From Brucella intermedia LMG 3301 (GTDB taxonomy: Bacteria > Pseudomonadota > Alphaproteobacteria > Rhizobiales > Rhizobiaceae): a stretch of DNA of 64,000 nt. This document shows positions 1 through 7,792 of this stretch, piece after piece (positions within the stretch are counted from its first letter, which is position 1; every line of letters starts with the position of its first letter). The notes beneath the pieces are model-generated. The model worked only from the letters and a program-made list of their open reading frames with translations, made no database searches and was not told where the DNA came from. The translations under genes and the position numbers were made by a program. The stretch covers positions 1,669,001-1,733,000 of the forward strand of contig NZ_ACQA01000002.1 of the NCBI RefSeq assembly GCF_000182645.1. The letters are read 5' to 3'.

Positions 1-406
1 GGCGCACGGTTGCCGGCGCATGCGGTCCGGACACACGCAGAAAGCCTTGGCTGCGCAATACCTGCTCCACAGTGGACGGCATGCCGTGCTCGGGTTCGAT
101 TTCGCGCTGCTGCGGCCGCCACAGATGATGGGCCACGAAGTTCAGGAGCAGGGCTTCCGGTGCGGGAAAGGGGAGGGGTCTGCCGGTTGCGGCCATTGAC
201 CAGGCTTCGAGATAGGCCAGGTCCGACGTCAGGGCCCGCAGCGTGTTTTCGCCCATGCCTTCATTGACCAGATGACGCAGCGTTTCGACATCCTCATCCG
301 TCAATATCCCGGCGAGCCTGCCGCGGCGGCTCAGCGGCAGAACAGCCGCTATCGTATCTAAAGTCTCGGTGCGTTTTTCAATCGAACTTGACGACGAGCT
401 GCTCAT
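1..406 (-). CDS. Tyrosine recombinase/integrase, N-terminal part (cut by window edge)
   Basis: The minus strand is open from an ATG at 406 to the left edge, giving about 135 residues without a stop. After a serine-rich start, the region with ETLRHLVNEGMGENTLRAL and DLAYLEAWSMA looks like the SAM-like core-binding domain that precedes the catalytic domain of tyrosine site-specific recombinases. The catalytic R-H-R-Y part would lie outside the window, so catalysis cannot be judged. Its ATG overlaps the stop of the upstream antitoxin-like gene (ATGA at 403-406), so the two are probably co-translated. By family role it would integrate or excise a mobile element, which fits the defence genes to its right. 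A transposon-resolving or plasmid recombinase of the same fold is the main alternative. Confidence 0.8.
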   Translation of the reverse strand, partial: MSSSSSSSIEKRTETLDTIAAVLPLSRRGRLAGILTDEDVETLRHLVNEGMGENTLRALTSDLAYLEAWSMAATGRPLPFPAPEALLLNFVAHHLWRPQQREIEPEHGMPSTVEQVLRSQGFLRVSGPHAPATVR

Positions 407-657
407 TTCGGCAGTCCGTTCTCGTCATATAGTTCATCGTGGTTCGAAGTCTGGTGCGTGTTTGCAGGCCTTCCCTTAAGCGCCAGCGCCCAGACTTCAT
501 CCCATGTGCCCTGGCCGTTCTGCGAAATTGGCACGATCGCGGCAATAGGATCGCCAGCTCGACAGATGACAACCTCGTCATCGCGCAAAACGATGTCGAT
601 CAGTTCCTCAAATCGCTCCGCTGCCTCGGCAATGTCCACGAATACCTTCCCCGCCAC
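403..657 (-). CDS. Phd/YefM-like antitoxin (second, downstream of the PIN toxin)
   Basis: This 84-residue protein has the Phd/YefM outline: a DIAEAAERFEELIDIV helix followed by the strand pair DEVVICRAGDPIAAIVPI, which is the family's dimerising DNA-binding N-terminal fold. The C-terminal tail (residues 45-84) is polar and would be the part that wraps a toxin. It starts only 5 bases after the PIN toxin ends, and its stop overlaps the integrase start. It is unusual that one PIN gene has a Phd-like gene on each side. This copy may be the true partner, an orphan, or an anti-addiction antitoxin. Family assignment is fairly firm; the partner is unknown. Confidence 0.7.
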   Translation of the reverse strand: MAGKVFVDIAEAAERFEELIDIVLRDDEVVICRAGDPIAAIVPISQNGQGTWDEVWALALKGRPANTHQTSNHDELYDENGLPK

Positions 658-662
658 TGCCC

Positions 663-1040
663 TTACCAGACGCGCTCATGCAGAATCGCGTCGAAGGCCA
701 GATCCGTCGAGATGAAAGTGCAGTGCTCAAGCCGCGCCTGAGCGGCGAGAATCCGGTCCCACGGATCGCGATGTTCCCAATCAAAATTTGCTGCAAGTTC
801 GGCATGCAGATCGGTGATGGCTAGTGTTTGCAGGCCGCTTTCCGTGACGGCTGCCCGCAGTTCCTGGGGCTTGAGATCAAGCTTGTTCAGGCGCATCTTG
901 TTGTCCAGTTCGTAGAACGTGACCGCACTGACGAGGATAGCATTTGCCTTGTCCTCGATCAGCGATCGTGCCTTCGTGGACAGGCGATCACTACCGATTG
1001 TCCACCAGTAGACGGCGTGGCTGTCGAGCAGGATTTTCAT
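663..1040 (-). CDS. PIN-domain toxin, VapC family
   Basis: A 125-residue single-domain PIN protein. The start MKILLDSHAVYWW carries the first catalytic Asp (LLDSHA), VSAVTFYEL supplies the conserved Glu, and the DPWDRILAAQA and ISTDLAFD stretches supply the C-terminal acidic residues of the Mg-dependent RNase site. VapC toxins cleave tRNA or other structured RNA in the cytoplasm and are held inactive by a bound antitoxin. Its ATG overlaps the end of the upstream Phd/YefM gene by 4 bases (1037-1040), the usual antitoxin-then-toxin order. The key acidic residues all appear present, so it should be active. The RNA target cannot be told from sequence. Confidence 0.88.
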   Translation of the reverse strand: MKILLDSHAVYWWTIGSDRLSTKARSLIEDKANAILVSAVTFYELDNKMRLNKLDLKPQELRAAVTESGLQTLAITDLHAELAANFDWEHRDPWDRILAAQARLEHCTFISTDLAFDAILHERVW

Positions 1041-1330
1041 TGCGTGTTTTCGCTATTGTTGGATTTGCCTTGCCAGACGCCGGTATCATCATTCCAGTCG
1101 CCGGCATCGATCGCCGCCTGCTCTGCATCAACTGTATCGAACAGGTTGTCGGGCAGGCGACGATGGCGCAACAGGCCAAATGGGCGCTTGCCACCGTCAG
1201 CTGCTGGACCGATGCGGGCGTAAACTTCGTTGCCACGCATGATGACGATCTCTTCGCCCTGGTTGGCGCGATCGAGGACTTCGGCGAAATTCTTGCGGGC
1301 TTCGCTGATCTTGTAGCTTGTCTGGGGCAT
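1037..1330 (-). CDS. Phd/YefM family antitoxin
   Basis: This 97-residue protein opens with YKISEARKNFAEVLDRANQG and EEIVIMRGNEVYARI, the typical Phd/YefM N-terminal DNA-binding and dimerisation domain. The remaining acidic tail (WNDDTG and nearby) is the expected toxin-neutralising segment. It is the first gene of a minus-strand operon with the PIN toxin, overlapping it by 4 bases. Antitoxins of this family repress their own promoter, and repeats compatible with an operator lie just upstream at 1381-1426. Compared with the gene at 403-657, it is the more canonical member and the likelier PIN partner. Confidence 0.85.
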   Translation of the reverse strand: MPQTSYKISEARKNFAEVLDRANQGEEIVIMRGNEVYARIGPAADGGKRPFGLLRHRRLPDNLFDTVDAEQAAIDAGDWNDDTGVWQGKSNNSENTQ

Positions 1331-1380
1331 CGGGACCTCCGAAATTGGCCGTACGCCATTGATACCATTGTTTTACAGCA

Positions 1381-1426
1381 CGTACAAGTGCCTCGTACAC
1401 ATCACCTTCGATAAGCGATACTTATC
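1381..1426. promoter_or_regulatory. Candidate operator of the toxin-antitoxin operon
   Basis: Upstream of the antitoxin start there is a direct repeat CGTACA (1381-1386 and 1394-1399) followed by a palindrome GATAAG-N5-CTTATC (1410-1426). Phd/YefM complexes bind short palindromes near their own promoter. The position fits, but binding is inferred only from the symmetry. Confidence 0.4.
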
Positions 1427-1508
1427 GGATGTTATAAGCCCAACCAAATAGCGTCACCAGTGCTGGACAGTAAATATTCACTGGTGTCCGTTTGAGAATT
1501 TGTTTACC

Positions 1509-2678
1509 ATGTTTTCAATGCGTTACGATCTCGACCAATTGCCACTGAAGACCTTGCTGCAACCGCTGGCGCGAGCCAGCGAAGCGCTGGCGCGTCTTGA
1601 TGAGCGTCTTGCGCATTCGCCGGTCGGCCAAGGCTTGATCGAACGGTTGCATTTTGCCGATGCCTGCGCCTCACTTTGGCTCGATGGCGAACTGGTCGAG
1701 ATGGAAGATCTCGTCCTGCATGAAGCAGCCCGTGATATCCGCTCACCCAGCCACGCCCTGACCATTGCCCGCGACGTGTTGCAGACACGGCGACGCATTG
1801 CAGCGCAGGCGCCAGACTGGGCGTTGAGCCCGAACGGCTTGCGCAGTCTGCGGGTTGGCGGGCAGGCGGGACCAGCGTCCACTCCTGGGGATGGCGGCAT
1901 CATTGTTGCGAGCGAAAACACCGCGGTGCACGATGAGGCAGTCGGCCGGCCGGAGCAGGACGGGGAGGGGAGAAAAAATCGTCCGGAGGACGGGCTCGAC
2001 TTGCCCGGTATCGATCTGGACGCCATCGACGCGGTTCTGGCACGGTCCGAAGACGTACTGACCAAAGCGAAACAGCCTCAGCGGTTGGCGCTACGCGATA
2101 CCGATCCGCTGATCCGCGACCCTGACTGGGATGAGGACGAACGGCTCGAGGAATGGCGAGCCTTGTTGCATTCGATCAGGGATCTGCCGCCGGTACTGCA
2201 GGCCATCCTGGCGCTCGATGCCTGGAACGAGCTCGCGGTGTTGCAGCGAGCGCCGTGGCTGGGCCGTCTGCTGGTGGCCTCACTAATGCGGCGCGACGGG
2301 CTGACAAGCCAGGCGCATCTTCTCGCCTTCAATGCCGGCCTGAAAACCATCCGCGTCGAACGGCGCCGGCATCGCAATTTTGAAACCCGGCTCACCGCCA
2401 GTCTCGAGGGGCTGATGGCCGGGATAGAGCTCGGCTTCAAAGAGCATGACCGGTTGCTGCTGGCGCGCCAGATGCTGGAACGACGGCTGACGGGCCGGCG
2501 CGCGTCCTCAAATCTGCCGGGGCTCATTGAACTGGTGCTGGCGAGGCCACTGGTATCGACTGGCCTGATTGCTGCGGAACTCGATATCACCCCCCGAGCC
2601 GCCCTTCGCCTTGTCGCAGAGCTCAATCTGCGCGAGATGACAGGCAGGGGGCGGTTTCGGGCGTGGGGAGTTCTATGA
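1509..2678 (+). CDS. RHE_PE00001-family protein (DUF1612 plus C-terminal helix-turn-helix)
   Basis: The protein of about 389 residues has the layout of the RHE_PE00001 family common on rhizobial plasmids and islands. The N-terminal DUF1612-type region carries LIERLHFADACASLWLDGELVEMEDLVLHEA in pieces typical of the family, the middle is variable and low in complexity (roughly residues 110-190), and the C-terminal helix-turn-helix (LVSTGLIAAELDITPRAA) is followed by a basic end. Possible starts are TTG 1500, ATG 1509 and ATG 1518; the last gives MRYDLDQLP, which resembles the usual family start. No clear ribosome site decides between them. Molecular function is not established; a DNA-binding role is inferred from the HTH. 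It stands alone between the toxin-antitoxin operon and the Shedu gene. Confidence 0.75.
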   Translation: MFSMRYDLDQLPLKTLLQPLARASEALARLDERLAHSPVGQGLIERLHFADACASLWLDGELVEMEDLVLHEAARDIRSPSHALTIARDVLQTRRRIAAQAPDWALSPNGLRSLRVGGQAGPASTPGDGGIIVASENTAVHDEAVGRPEQDGEGRKNRPEDGLDLPGIDLDAIDAVLARSEDVLTKAKQPQRLALRDTDPLIRDPDWDEDERLEEWRALLHSIRDLPPVLQAILALDAWNELAVLQRAPWLGRLLVASLMRRDGLTSQAHLLAFNAGLKTIRVERRRHRNFETRLTASLEGLMAGIELGFKEHDRLLLARQMLERRLTGRRASSNLPGLIELVLARPLVSTGLIAAELDITPRAALRLVAELNLREMTGRGRFRAWGVL

Positions 2679-2721
2679 AATCGAAGTAGAAGTGCATCAA
2701 GCATCCATAGAGGGAAGACTA

Positions 2722-4290
2722 ATGGCAGAACGGAAATATAAAGTCGATAAGGTTGCAATCCGCACCGAGGACGGCACAAAGGTGGAACTGTGGACCGCGC
2801 CCGACGGCGACCAACAGCTCGTCATGGTCCTCGGCAAGAAAGCTCTCGAATTTGCTGAGTTCCACAGGAACGGAATTCCTGAACCCGAAGGCTTGCAGCT
2901 GCCGCACGTTCTCGCGAAGTATTACGCCAACGAGCGAAAACTCGTTACTTTTCCGTGCAGTACAAAACCTAACAAGTATGTGTACGATCCAAAGTACGAT
3001 TTCAGGAGCATCACTTTCGAAAATCAGCAGCCACTACAACTCAATGCTGATACGACCATCGTTCACGGTCTACCTAGTGGCTTTGAGCCAAATCCAATGG
3101 ACGGGTTTGGGCTCTATTATCCTCTACGTTTCATTTTTAAAGTTTTCGAGCAGACACTGGGCGTTGAGGACATCACGATGTGTGATGACGAACACATGTC
3201 CTTCAAAGATGGTGTCGTCCGCTTTCCGATCTTCAAATATCACTTCGTCCGCACCGCCATTAATAGGGCTCATCGTGCGGCCCTTGATTTCGCGAACGAT
3301 GAGAAAAAGTCATATCTTCGAAGTGAAATATTGTCAGAACTTATGCCGGGATACCAGATCCAGGGTTCGTTCCAGCGTAGTGCCTACGATCTCGACCGAT
3401 CTCTTAAGGCAGCATTGAGCGGCACAACCAGATTGAGGCGCTCAAATGAAAACGCTATCGCCGCTGTTCGTACAATACGAAGCGCCGCGAGATCCGTTGT
3501 GAAAGAGAGCCCCGCCGAGATTCTGGAGTTGAATCGGGAAATCGAGTTGGTAACTCTGGAGAGCCTGATTCAATTACTTGCAGAGAAGTTAGATAGATCG
3601 CTGGCCGAAAGCTATTGGCAGAAGCTGCTTATGCGAAATCCCTTCATCCTTAAGCTTGCCTTCGGCTTGCCGGTGGCGATCTTTGGAGAGCAAGTGTCGG
3701 TCGGAGGTGCGGACTTCAAAGGCAAAGGCGGAAAGATTGCAGACTTTTTGGTGGACTCCGGATTACTCGGAAATCTTGCTGTTATCGAAATTAAACGTCC
3801 ATCGACGAACCTGCTCCAAGCCAATCCCTATCGTGAGGGAATTTTCGCCCCAAGCCGGGAAATTGTGGGGAGCGTCAATCAGGTGCTGGATCAGCGGTTT
3901 CAGCTGCAACAGTCAATCAATGACAAGAAAATCCACTCAAAAACATATGACGTTTTTGCTTTTGCCGTGCAGTGCATCATTATTGCCGGGCGGGTGCCAA
4001 ACGACGAAGATCGACGGAAGTCGTTTGAGCTATTCAGAAGCAACCTTCGAGACGTGTTAGTCATAACGTTCGATGAACTGCTTCACAAGCTGAAGGCGCT
4101 TTACGAATTTCTCCAAGCCAACCCAGTCGAAGGCGCATCGCCATTGGATCCCGATACGCCAGAAGCTGAGGATGAAGAGACATTTTCCGACGATGTCGAT
4201 TACGAGGAAGACAAGCATTTCGAGGAATTCATCGCGCGGCATGCTGATGACGATGAACAAGCAAGCCGGAGCCTGCAGCGCAACGCCTAG
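2722..4290 (+). CDS. sduA: Shedu anti-phage nuclease SduA (DUF4263)
   Basis: The 522-residue protein ends in the DUF4263 nuclease of the single-gene Shedu defence system. With the start at 2722, the PD-(D/E)xK site reads D341 (KIADFLVD), E356-I-K358 (LAVIEIKRP) and Q391 (SVNQVLDQR), and the family signature YREGIFAPSREIVGSV lies between them. About 290 N-terminal residues form the variable sensing part. Shedu proteins are known to form oligomers that nick or cut DNA when phage ends are sensed. I chose ATG 2722 because AGGGAAG sits just upstream; an in-frame ATG at 2692 has no such site. The acidic C-terminal tail (residues 470-515) is unusual. It is followed 69 bases later by the CHAT protease gene on the same strand. 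Confidence 0.88.
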   Translation: MAERKYKVDKVAIRTEDGTKVELWTAPDGDQQLVMVLGKKALEFAEFHRNGIPEPEGLQLPHVLAKYYANERKLVTFPCSTKPNKYVYDPKYDFRSITFENQQPLQLNADTTIVHGLPSGFEPNPMDGFGLYYPLRFIFKVFEQTLGVEDITMCDDEHMSFKDGVVRFPIFKYHFVRTAINRAHRAALDFANDEKKSYLRSEILSELMPGYQIQGSFQRSAYDLDRSLKAALSGTTRLRRSNENAIAAVRTIRSAARSVVKESPAEILELNREIELVTLESLIQLLAEKLDRSLAESYWQKLLMRNPFILKLAFGLPVAIFGEQVSVGGADFKGKGGKIADFLVDSGLLGNLAVIEIKRPSTNLLQANPYREGIFAPSREIVGSVNQVLDQRFQLQQSINDKKIHSKTYDVFAFAVQCIIIAGRVPNDEDRRKSFELFRSNLRDVLVITFDELLHKLKALYEFLQANPVEGASPLDPDTPEAEDEETFSDDVDYEEDKHFEEFIARHADDDEQASRSLQRNA

Positions 4291-4359
4291 TATCCTGTTT
4301 CGTTAGTCGCCCCATCGAGGTCAAGACCTCGGTCAGAATGCGTCGCCACTAGCGACCCG

Positions 4360-6564
4360 ATGAGTTTGAGAGACATGACAATCGATCTATGGTCCGATCC
4401 CCTGCGAATATATTACTTTCTGATAATGGGCGAGGATGATTGGGACGACATGTCCCCCTTTCAAGGCTTTGGGAGCAGCTGGCCAGCTCTACACTGGGCG
4501 ATGCGTGGACTTTGCACAATGCCAGGCGATGTCAGCGAGCGTGCAAGCACTCCAGAGCAGATTGCAATCCAACGAATTGCCGGGTTGAGGCCACTGATGT
4601 GGCTACCCTTGACAGTGTCCGCCTTAGAAAGCCTGTCGTCAGCTCAGCTTCCGCCTTGTTGTGTGATGTTTTCGGGCGATGCTGCTGTGGCCGCGCGGGT
4701 TGAAGCATGGCAGGAAAAGAACAGCTTCAAAGCCCTACACGTCACCACCATTGAAAGTAAGAGCAGTACAGCCGCGAGCGATTTCAACCTCGATGTGCTA
4801 AGGGACTATTGCCTTGGGCGCCTTGAGCAGGAGAGTGAGCAGCTGAACGAGGGACAGCGAGAACTCGTCGCTATGGCGGCTGTCGACTGGCGATGGCCAG
4901 ACGTCGTATTGGAGAGTTATGACGTCAAGGGTCACAACGTGACGATTCCAAACCACATGGTATTGGCTCGGCTAGGGTACACGCTGAAAGAAGGCGCACC
5001 CTTCGCAGCAGAAGTGGAGACGGATTACACCGATGCCATTCTAGATAGCGCGCTAAGCGTTGCGTTGATACGAAGAGCGATCGGGGATCACGATGTTTTT
5101 ACTCTGGGCGCGCAAGCACCGGGCGCCATCCTTTTTGAACCGGCGCTCTTCCGCCTCGGATATCGACGCTTAGCAGGAAATACCCCGGGCGGAGCCGCTT
5201 TCCGTAGAGCGCTAGGATACTTCCAACAGCAGAAGCTGCTGCGCCCCTCCGTTGATCGCGAGACCGGGAAATTCCTAAGAGATACCAGAGAAGGTATGAT
5301 TGTCGCGCAAATTAGGTCGGAGGAACTTCTAACCCAAACATTTGGAGTTGGCCTTTTTGCCGCGCAAACAACATCACCGGTTGTGAGACTATCGCCTGGT
5401 GTAAACCACGTGTTCTCATCACTTTCGGCTTACGCTAGGAACATCCGGGCCGATCGTTATGAAGCCCGCCGAAAAGCAACTCGGCTCTTTACCGACATTC
5501 AGGAGCAATTGCGTTCCGCGGTCGGAGATGAGAGAATCGATTTTATCTCTCGAACGAGTGGACCGATTAAGATCATTTCGGACGCACCGATCGAGTGGAT
5601 GCCGATTAATGGCCTGCCCTTGTCATTCGCTCGTGATTGCTCAAGGATACCCGTTACCCCGGGGAACATTATGATGGGCGAGTTGGTTCCGGTGCAGCCA
5701 ATGTCGATCCCACCAGACGCTCTTCGCAGGGTCCTGGTCATCAGTTCCTTTGAGGACGATGACCCTTTGAAAAGCGTGCTGTCCGACGCACTGGAAGCGA
5801 ACCGATCGTCTTGGGAAAAGGTTGTTGATCTAAAACAGGTCCGCGTCGCGACCGTGGAGCAATTTGAGAACGCGCTAAATGAGTTCGATGGTCAGATCCT
5901 GATCTTTGACGGACACGGCGCCGCCAATGCCAGTACGCCAATTAGCACGATCGTGATCGGCCGCCAAAAGCTTGATGTCTGGAGTCTCAGAGGAAGGATC
6001 CGATGCCCGCCCATCGTAATCCTCAGCGCCTGCGATACCCAAGGGATCGATGCAACAAGCCACGCAACAGTCGGAAACGGCTTCATCGCGCTTGGTGCAC
6101 GAACTGTCCTTGGAACATTTTTACCGGTCGACGGACCTCGTTCCGCGATGTTTGTTGCGCGGCTAATGCACCGAGTAGCTGAGTTCATTCCAGCCGCTAT
6201 AAAAGAATATAAACGGGCCGTGACGTGGATGGAAGTCGTTTCAGGCATGCTTCGAATGTCACTAGCTACTGAAATCAACATCGCATTGGTGGGGGTTCCC
6301 GGCAGTGCCGCGTACAATGAACTCCAGAAAAGGGCAAATTTTGAGATAAACGGTCTTGATCCTCGTTGGTTTGAGAAGTTGGTGGGGAGGATTGCAACGG
6401 TGAGGGGAATTGAAATTGATGTCGCCCGAACGCTTGTCCAGAAGGTCGTCTCTAGATCAGATGCAATACGATACACTCAGCTCGGAAACCCTGAGACGAT
6501 CGTCCTTAGCGACCAAAGCGTCCTAGACAGAATCATGCTCGCTCGTGCAAAAATCTCAGAATGA
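4360..6564 (+). CDS. CHAT-domain cysteine protease, large, adjacent to Shedu
   Basis: A 734-residue protein. Its C-terminal half (about residues 455-640) is a CHAT (caspase HetF-associated) peptidase: H519 lies in LIFDGHGAAN and C558 in VILSACDTQG, the expected His-Cys pair, followed by GNGFIALGARTVLGTF, which is typical of the fold. Residues 1-450 match no family I recognise and show no TPR-like repeats, so this is not the common TPR-CHAT. A further helical tail follows the protease. CHAT proteases in defence islands cut partner proteins on infection (for example the Craspase partner and gasdermin activators). No gasdermin-like gene is nearby, so the substrate could be the adjacent SduA or a host protein; that is inference. 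ATG 4375, preceded by GAGAG, is an alternative start. Confidence 0.8.
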   Translation: MSLRDMTIDLWSDPLRIYYFLIMGEDDWDDMSPFQGFGSSWPALHWAMRGLCTMPGDVSERASTPEQIAIQRIAGLRPLMWLPLTVSALESLSSAQLPPCCVMFSGDAAVAARVEAWQEKNSFKALHVTTIESKSSTAASDFNLDVLRDYCLGRLEQESEQLNEGQRELVAMAAVDWRWPDVVLESYDVKGHNVTIPNHMVLARLGYTLKEGAPFAAEVETDYTDAILDSALSVALIRRAIGDHDVFTLGAQAPGAILFEPALFRLGYRRLAGNTPGGAAFRRALGYFQQQKLLRPSVDRETGKFLRDTREGMIVAQIRSEELLTQTFGVGLFAAQTTSPVVRLSPGVNHVFSSLSAYARNIRADRYEARRKATRLFTDIQEQLRSAVGDERIDFISRTSGPIKIISDAPIEWMPINGLPLSFARDCSRIPVTPGNIMMGELVPVQPMSIPPDALRRVLVISSFEDDDPLKSVLSDALEANRSSWEKVVDLKQVRVATVEQFENALNEFDGQILIFDGHGAANASTPISTIVIGRQKLDVWSLRGRIRCPPIVILSACDTQGIDATSHATVGNGFIALGARTVLGTFLPVDGPRSAMFVARLMHRVAEFIPAAIKEYKRAVTWMEVVSGMLRMSLATEINIALVGVPGSAAYNELQKRANFEINGLDPRWFEKLVGRIATVRGIEIDVARTLVQKVVSRSDAIRYTQLGNPETIVLSDQSVLDRIMLARAKISE

Positions 6565-6626
6565 GTCGATTTGGGATGGCGTCGCTGGGTTGAACAATCA
6601 ACGAGAGTTTGCCGGGTGCGTACGTT

Positions 6627-7419
6627 GGCTGTGTTGCAAAAATTTGTATAGCAGGGAACGTGCTCTATCTGGAGATGCAATTACGGTGCGAGCGCTGAAA
6701 ATTGTTGCTTGAGGGTTAGCGGCGCCGTTGAGGCAAAGTCGCCCTGCTGCTTTCGCATCATGTGAACGCGTTCGATACCAGCCAGAGTGATCCCGGCAGT
6801 GGCTTCAGAATTGAAGCCGAGCATGGATCGTATCCGCCGTTTGACACGGCGATGATCCTGCTCGATGGTGTTGTTCATATATTTACTGGAGCGGATGGTG
6901 ATAGGCTGTCCACCCCGTCGTAACTGGTTCTCTGCATCGCACTGCATGATTGCCAGGCGGTTGTCTGACCGCCATCAATGGTGATCCTCGCCGGCCTGCC
7001 ATGACGGACCAGAGCCTTTCGCAGGAAGCGCTTTGCAGATCGCGGTTTCGGCTAAACAGGAACTCGACCGTATCGCCATTGCTGTCGATGGCACGTTATA
7101 GATAAAGCCATTCGCCTTTGACCTTCACATAGGTCTCATCCAGGTTCCATTTTCGCGTGACTTGGCGCTTCCTCCGATTGAAGCGCTCGAGCAATTTAGG
7201 GCTGAAATGCAAAACCCACCGATGCACCGTCGAATGGTCCATCGCAATACCGCGCTCAGCCATCATTTCCTTCAGATTGCGCAGGCTCAGGTTGTAAGCC
7301 AAATACCATCGAACACACAGAAGGATGACCGACTTATCGAAACGGCGGCCTTTGAACATCGAACAACCCAGCGTGTTGAAAGCTAGAACCCTAAATAGTG
7401 TTCATTGACGAAAAGTTTG
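6627..7419 (-). mobile_element. IS6-family element, degraded, right end lost
   Basis: The left terminal repeat GGCTGTGTTGCAAA (6627-6640) matches IS6/IS26-type ends. The opposite end keeps only the inner TTTGC (about 7415-7419) before the sequence changes to an unrelated coding fragment. The interior is a transposase on the minus strand with several frame breaks. It is related to the copy at 45732-46545 and lies in the same orientation. Confidence 0.8.
6681..7359 (-). pseudogene. IS6-family transposase, disrupted
   Basis: Reading the minus strand, the first part (MFKGRRFDKS, WYLAYNLSLRNLKEMM, DHSTVHRW, DETYVKVKGEWLYL) is the HTH and first catalytic Asp region of an IS6 DDE transposase. A TAA then interrupts LYL at about 7096-7098. 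Beyond it the reading frame must shift at least twice to recover FLRKALVRHGRPARITIDGG and then the C-terminal block KYMNNTIEQDHRRVKRRIRSM with the catalytic Glu. With one nonsense and at least two frameshifts it cannot encode a working enzyme. The conserved order of the fragments shows it was once full length. Confidence 0.88.
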
Positions 7420-7497
7420 CCGGCGCAAGTGCGTGATCCCGATGGCAATCCGATCACCTTCGCGACGCCGCCGTCGCCGAATTATCCGCCGGCTTAG
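7420..7497 (+). pseudogene. C-terminal remnant of a VOC (glyoxalase/bleomycin-resistance) family gene
   Basis: Directly after the broken IS6 end, the plus strand reads VRDPDGNPITFATPPSPNYPPA and a stop at 7495-7497. The RDPDGN-I-F pattern is the last strand of VOC-fold proteins, which contains the final metal-ligand region. The rest of the gene is absent to the left, so IS6 activity most likely deleted it. The remnant is short, so the family call rests on one motif. The following 295 bases up to the nuclease gene hold nothing I can support. Confidence 0.55.
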
Positions 7498-7792
7498 CGA
7501 AAATTAGCCGCTGTAAGGTTGAAAGCGGCCGGTCAGTAATGCGCCTTCATTCCGGCCGACTAAAGTAACTTCGCCAGTTCCTAAAAGCAGCCACTCCGCT
7601 CAAGGTGTCGATTTGCATGAGGGTCGGACTGGCGTCAAGAGATGAAAAGGGGCGAGTTGCCTTTCAGGCTCATCCGCCGCGGGTTTCGGCGCGACTTCAG
7701 ATCGCGCTTGCGCAATGGACCGACCGGCGCGGCCCTGCGCTGCCAAAAGGGACATCTAAAAATCGAAACTCTTGCAGCTCCGATCGGTCAGG

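Noticed and set aside
2078..2779. Minus-strand 233-residue frame over the RHE_PE00001 gene
   Set aside because: It is antisense to a better gene, Ser/Arg-rich, without motifs or a start signal.
6606..7423. AGTTTGCCGG on both sides of the first IS6 copy as a target duplication
   Set aside because: The left copy is 11 bases outside the terminal repeat and the right copy includes the residual IS end, so the match is probably chance.
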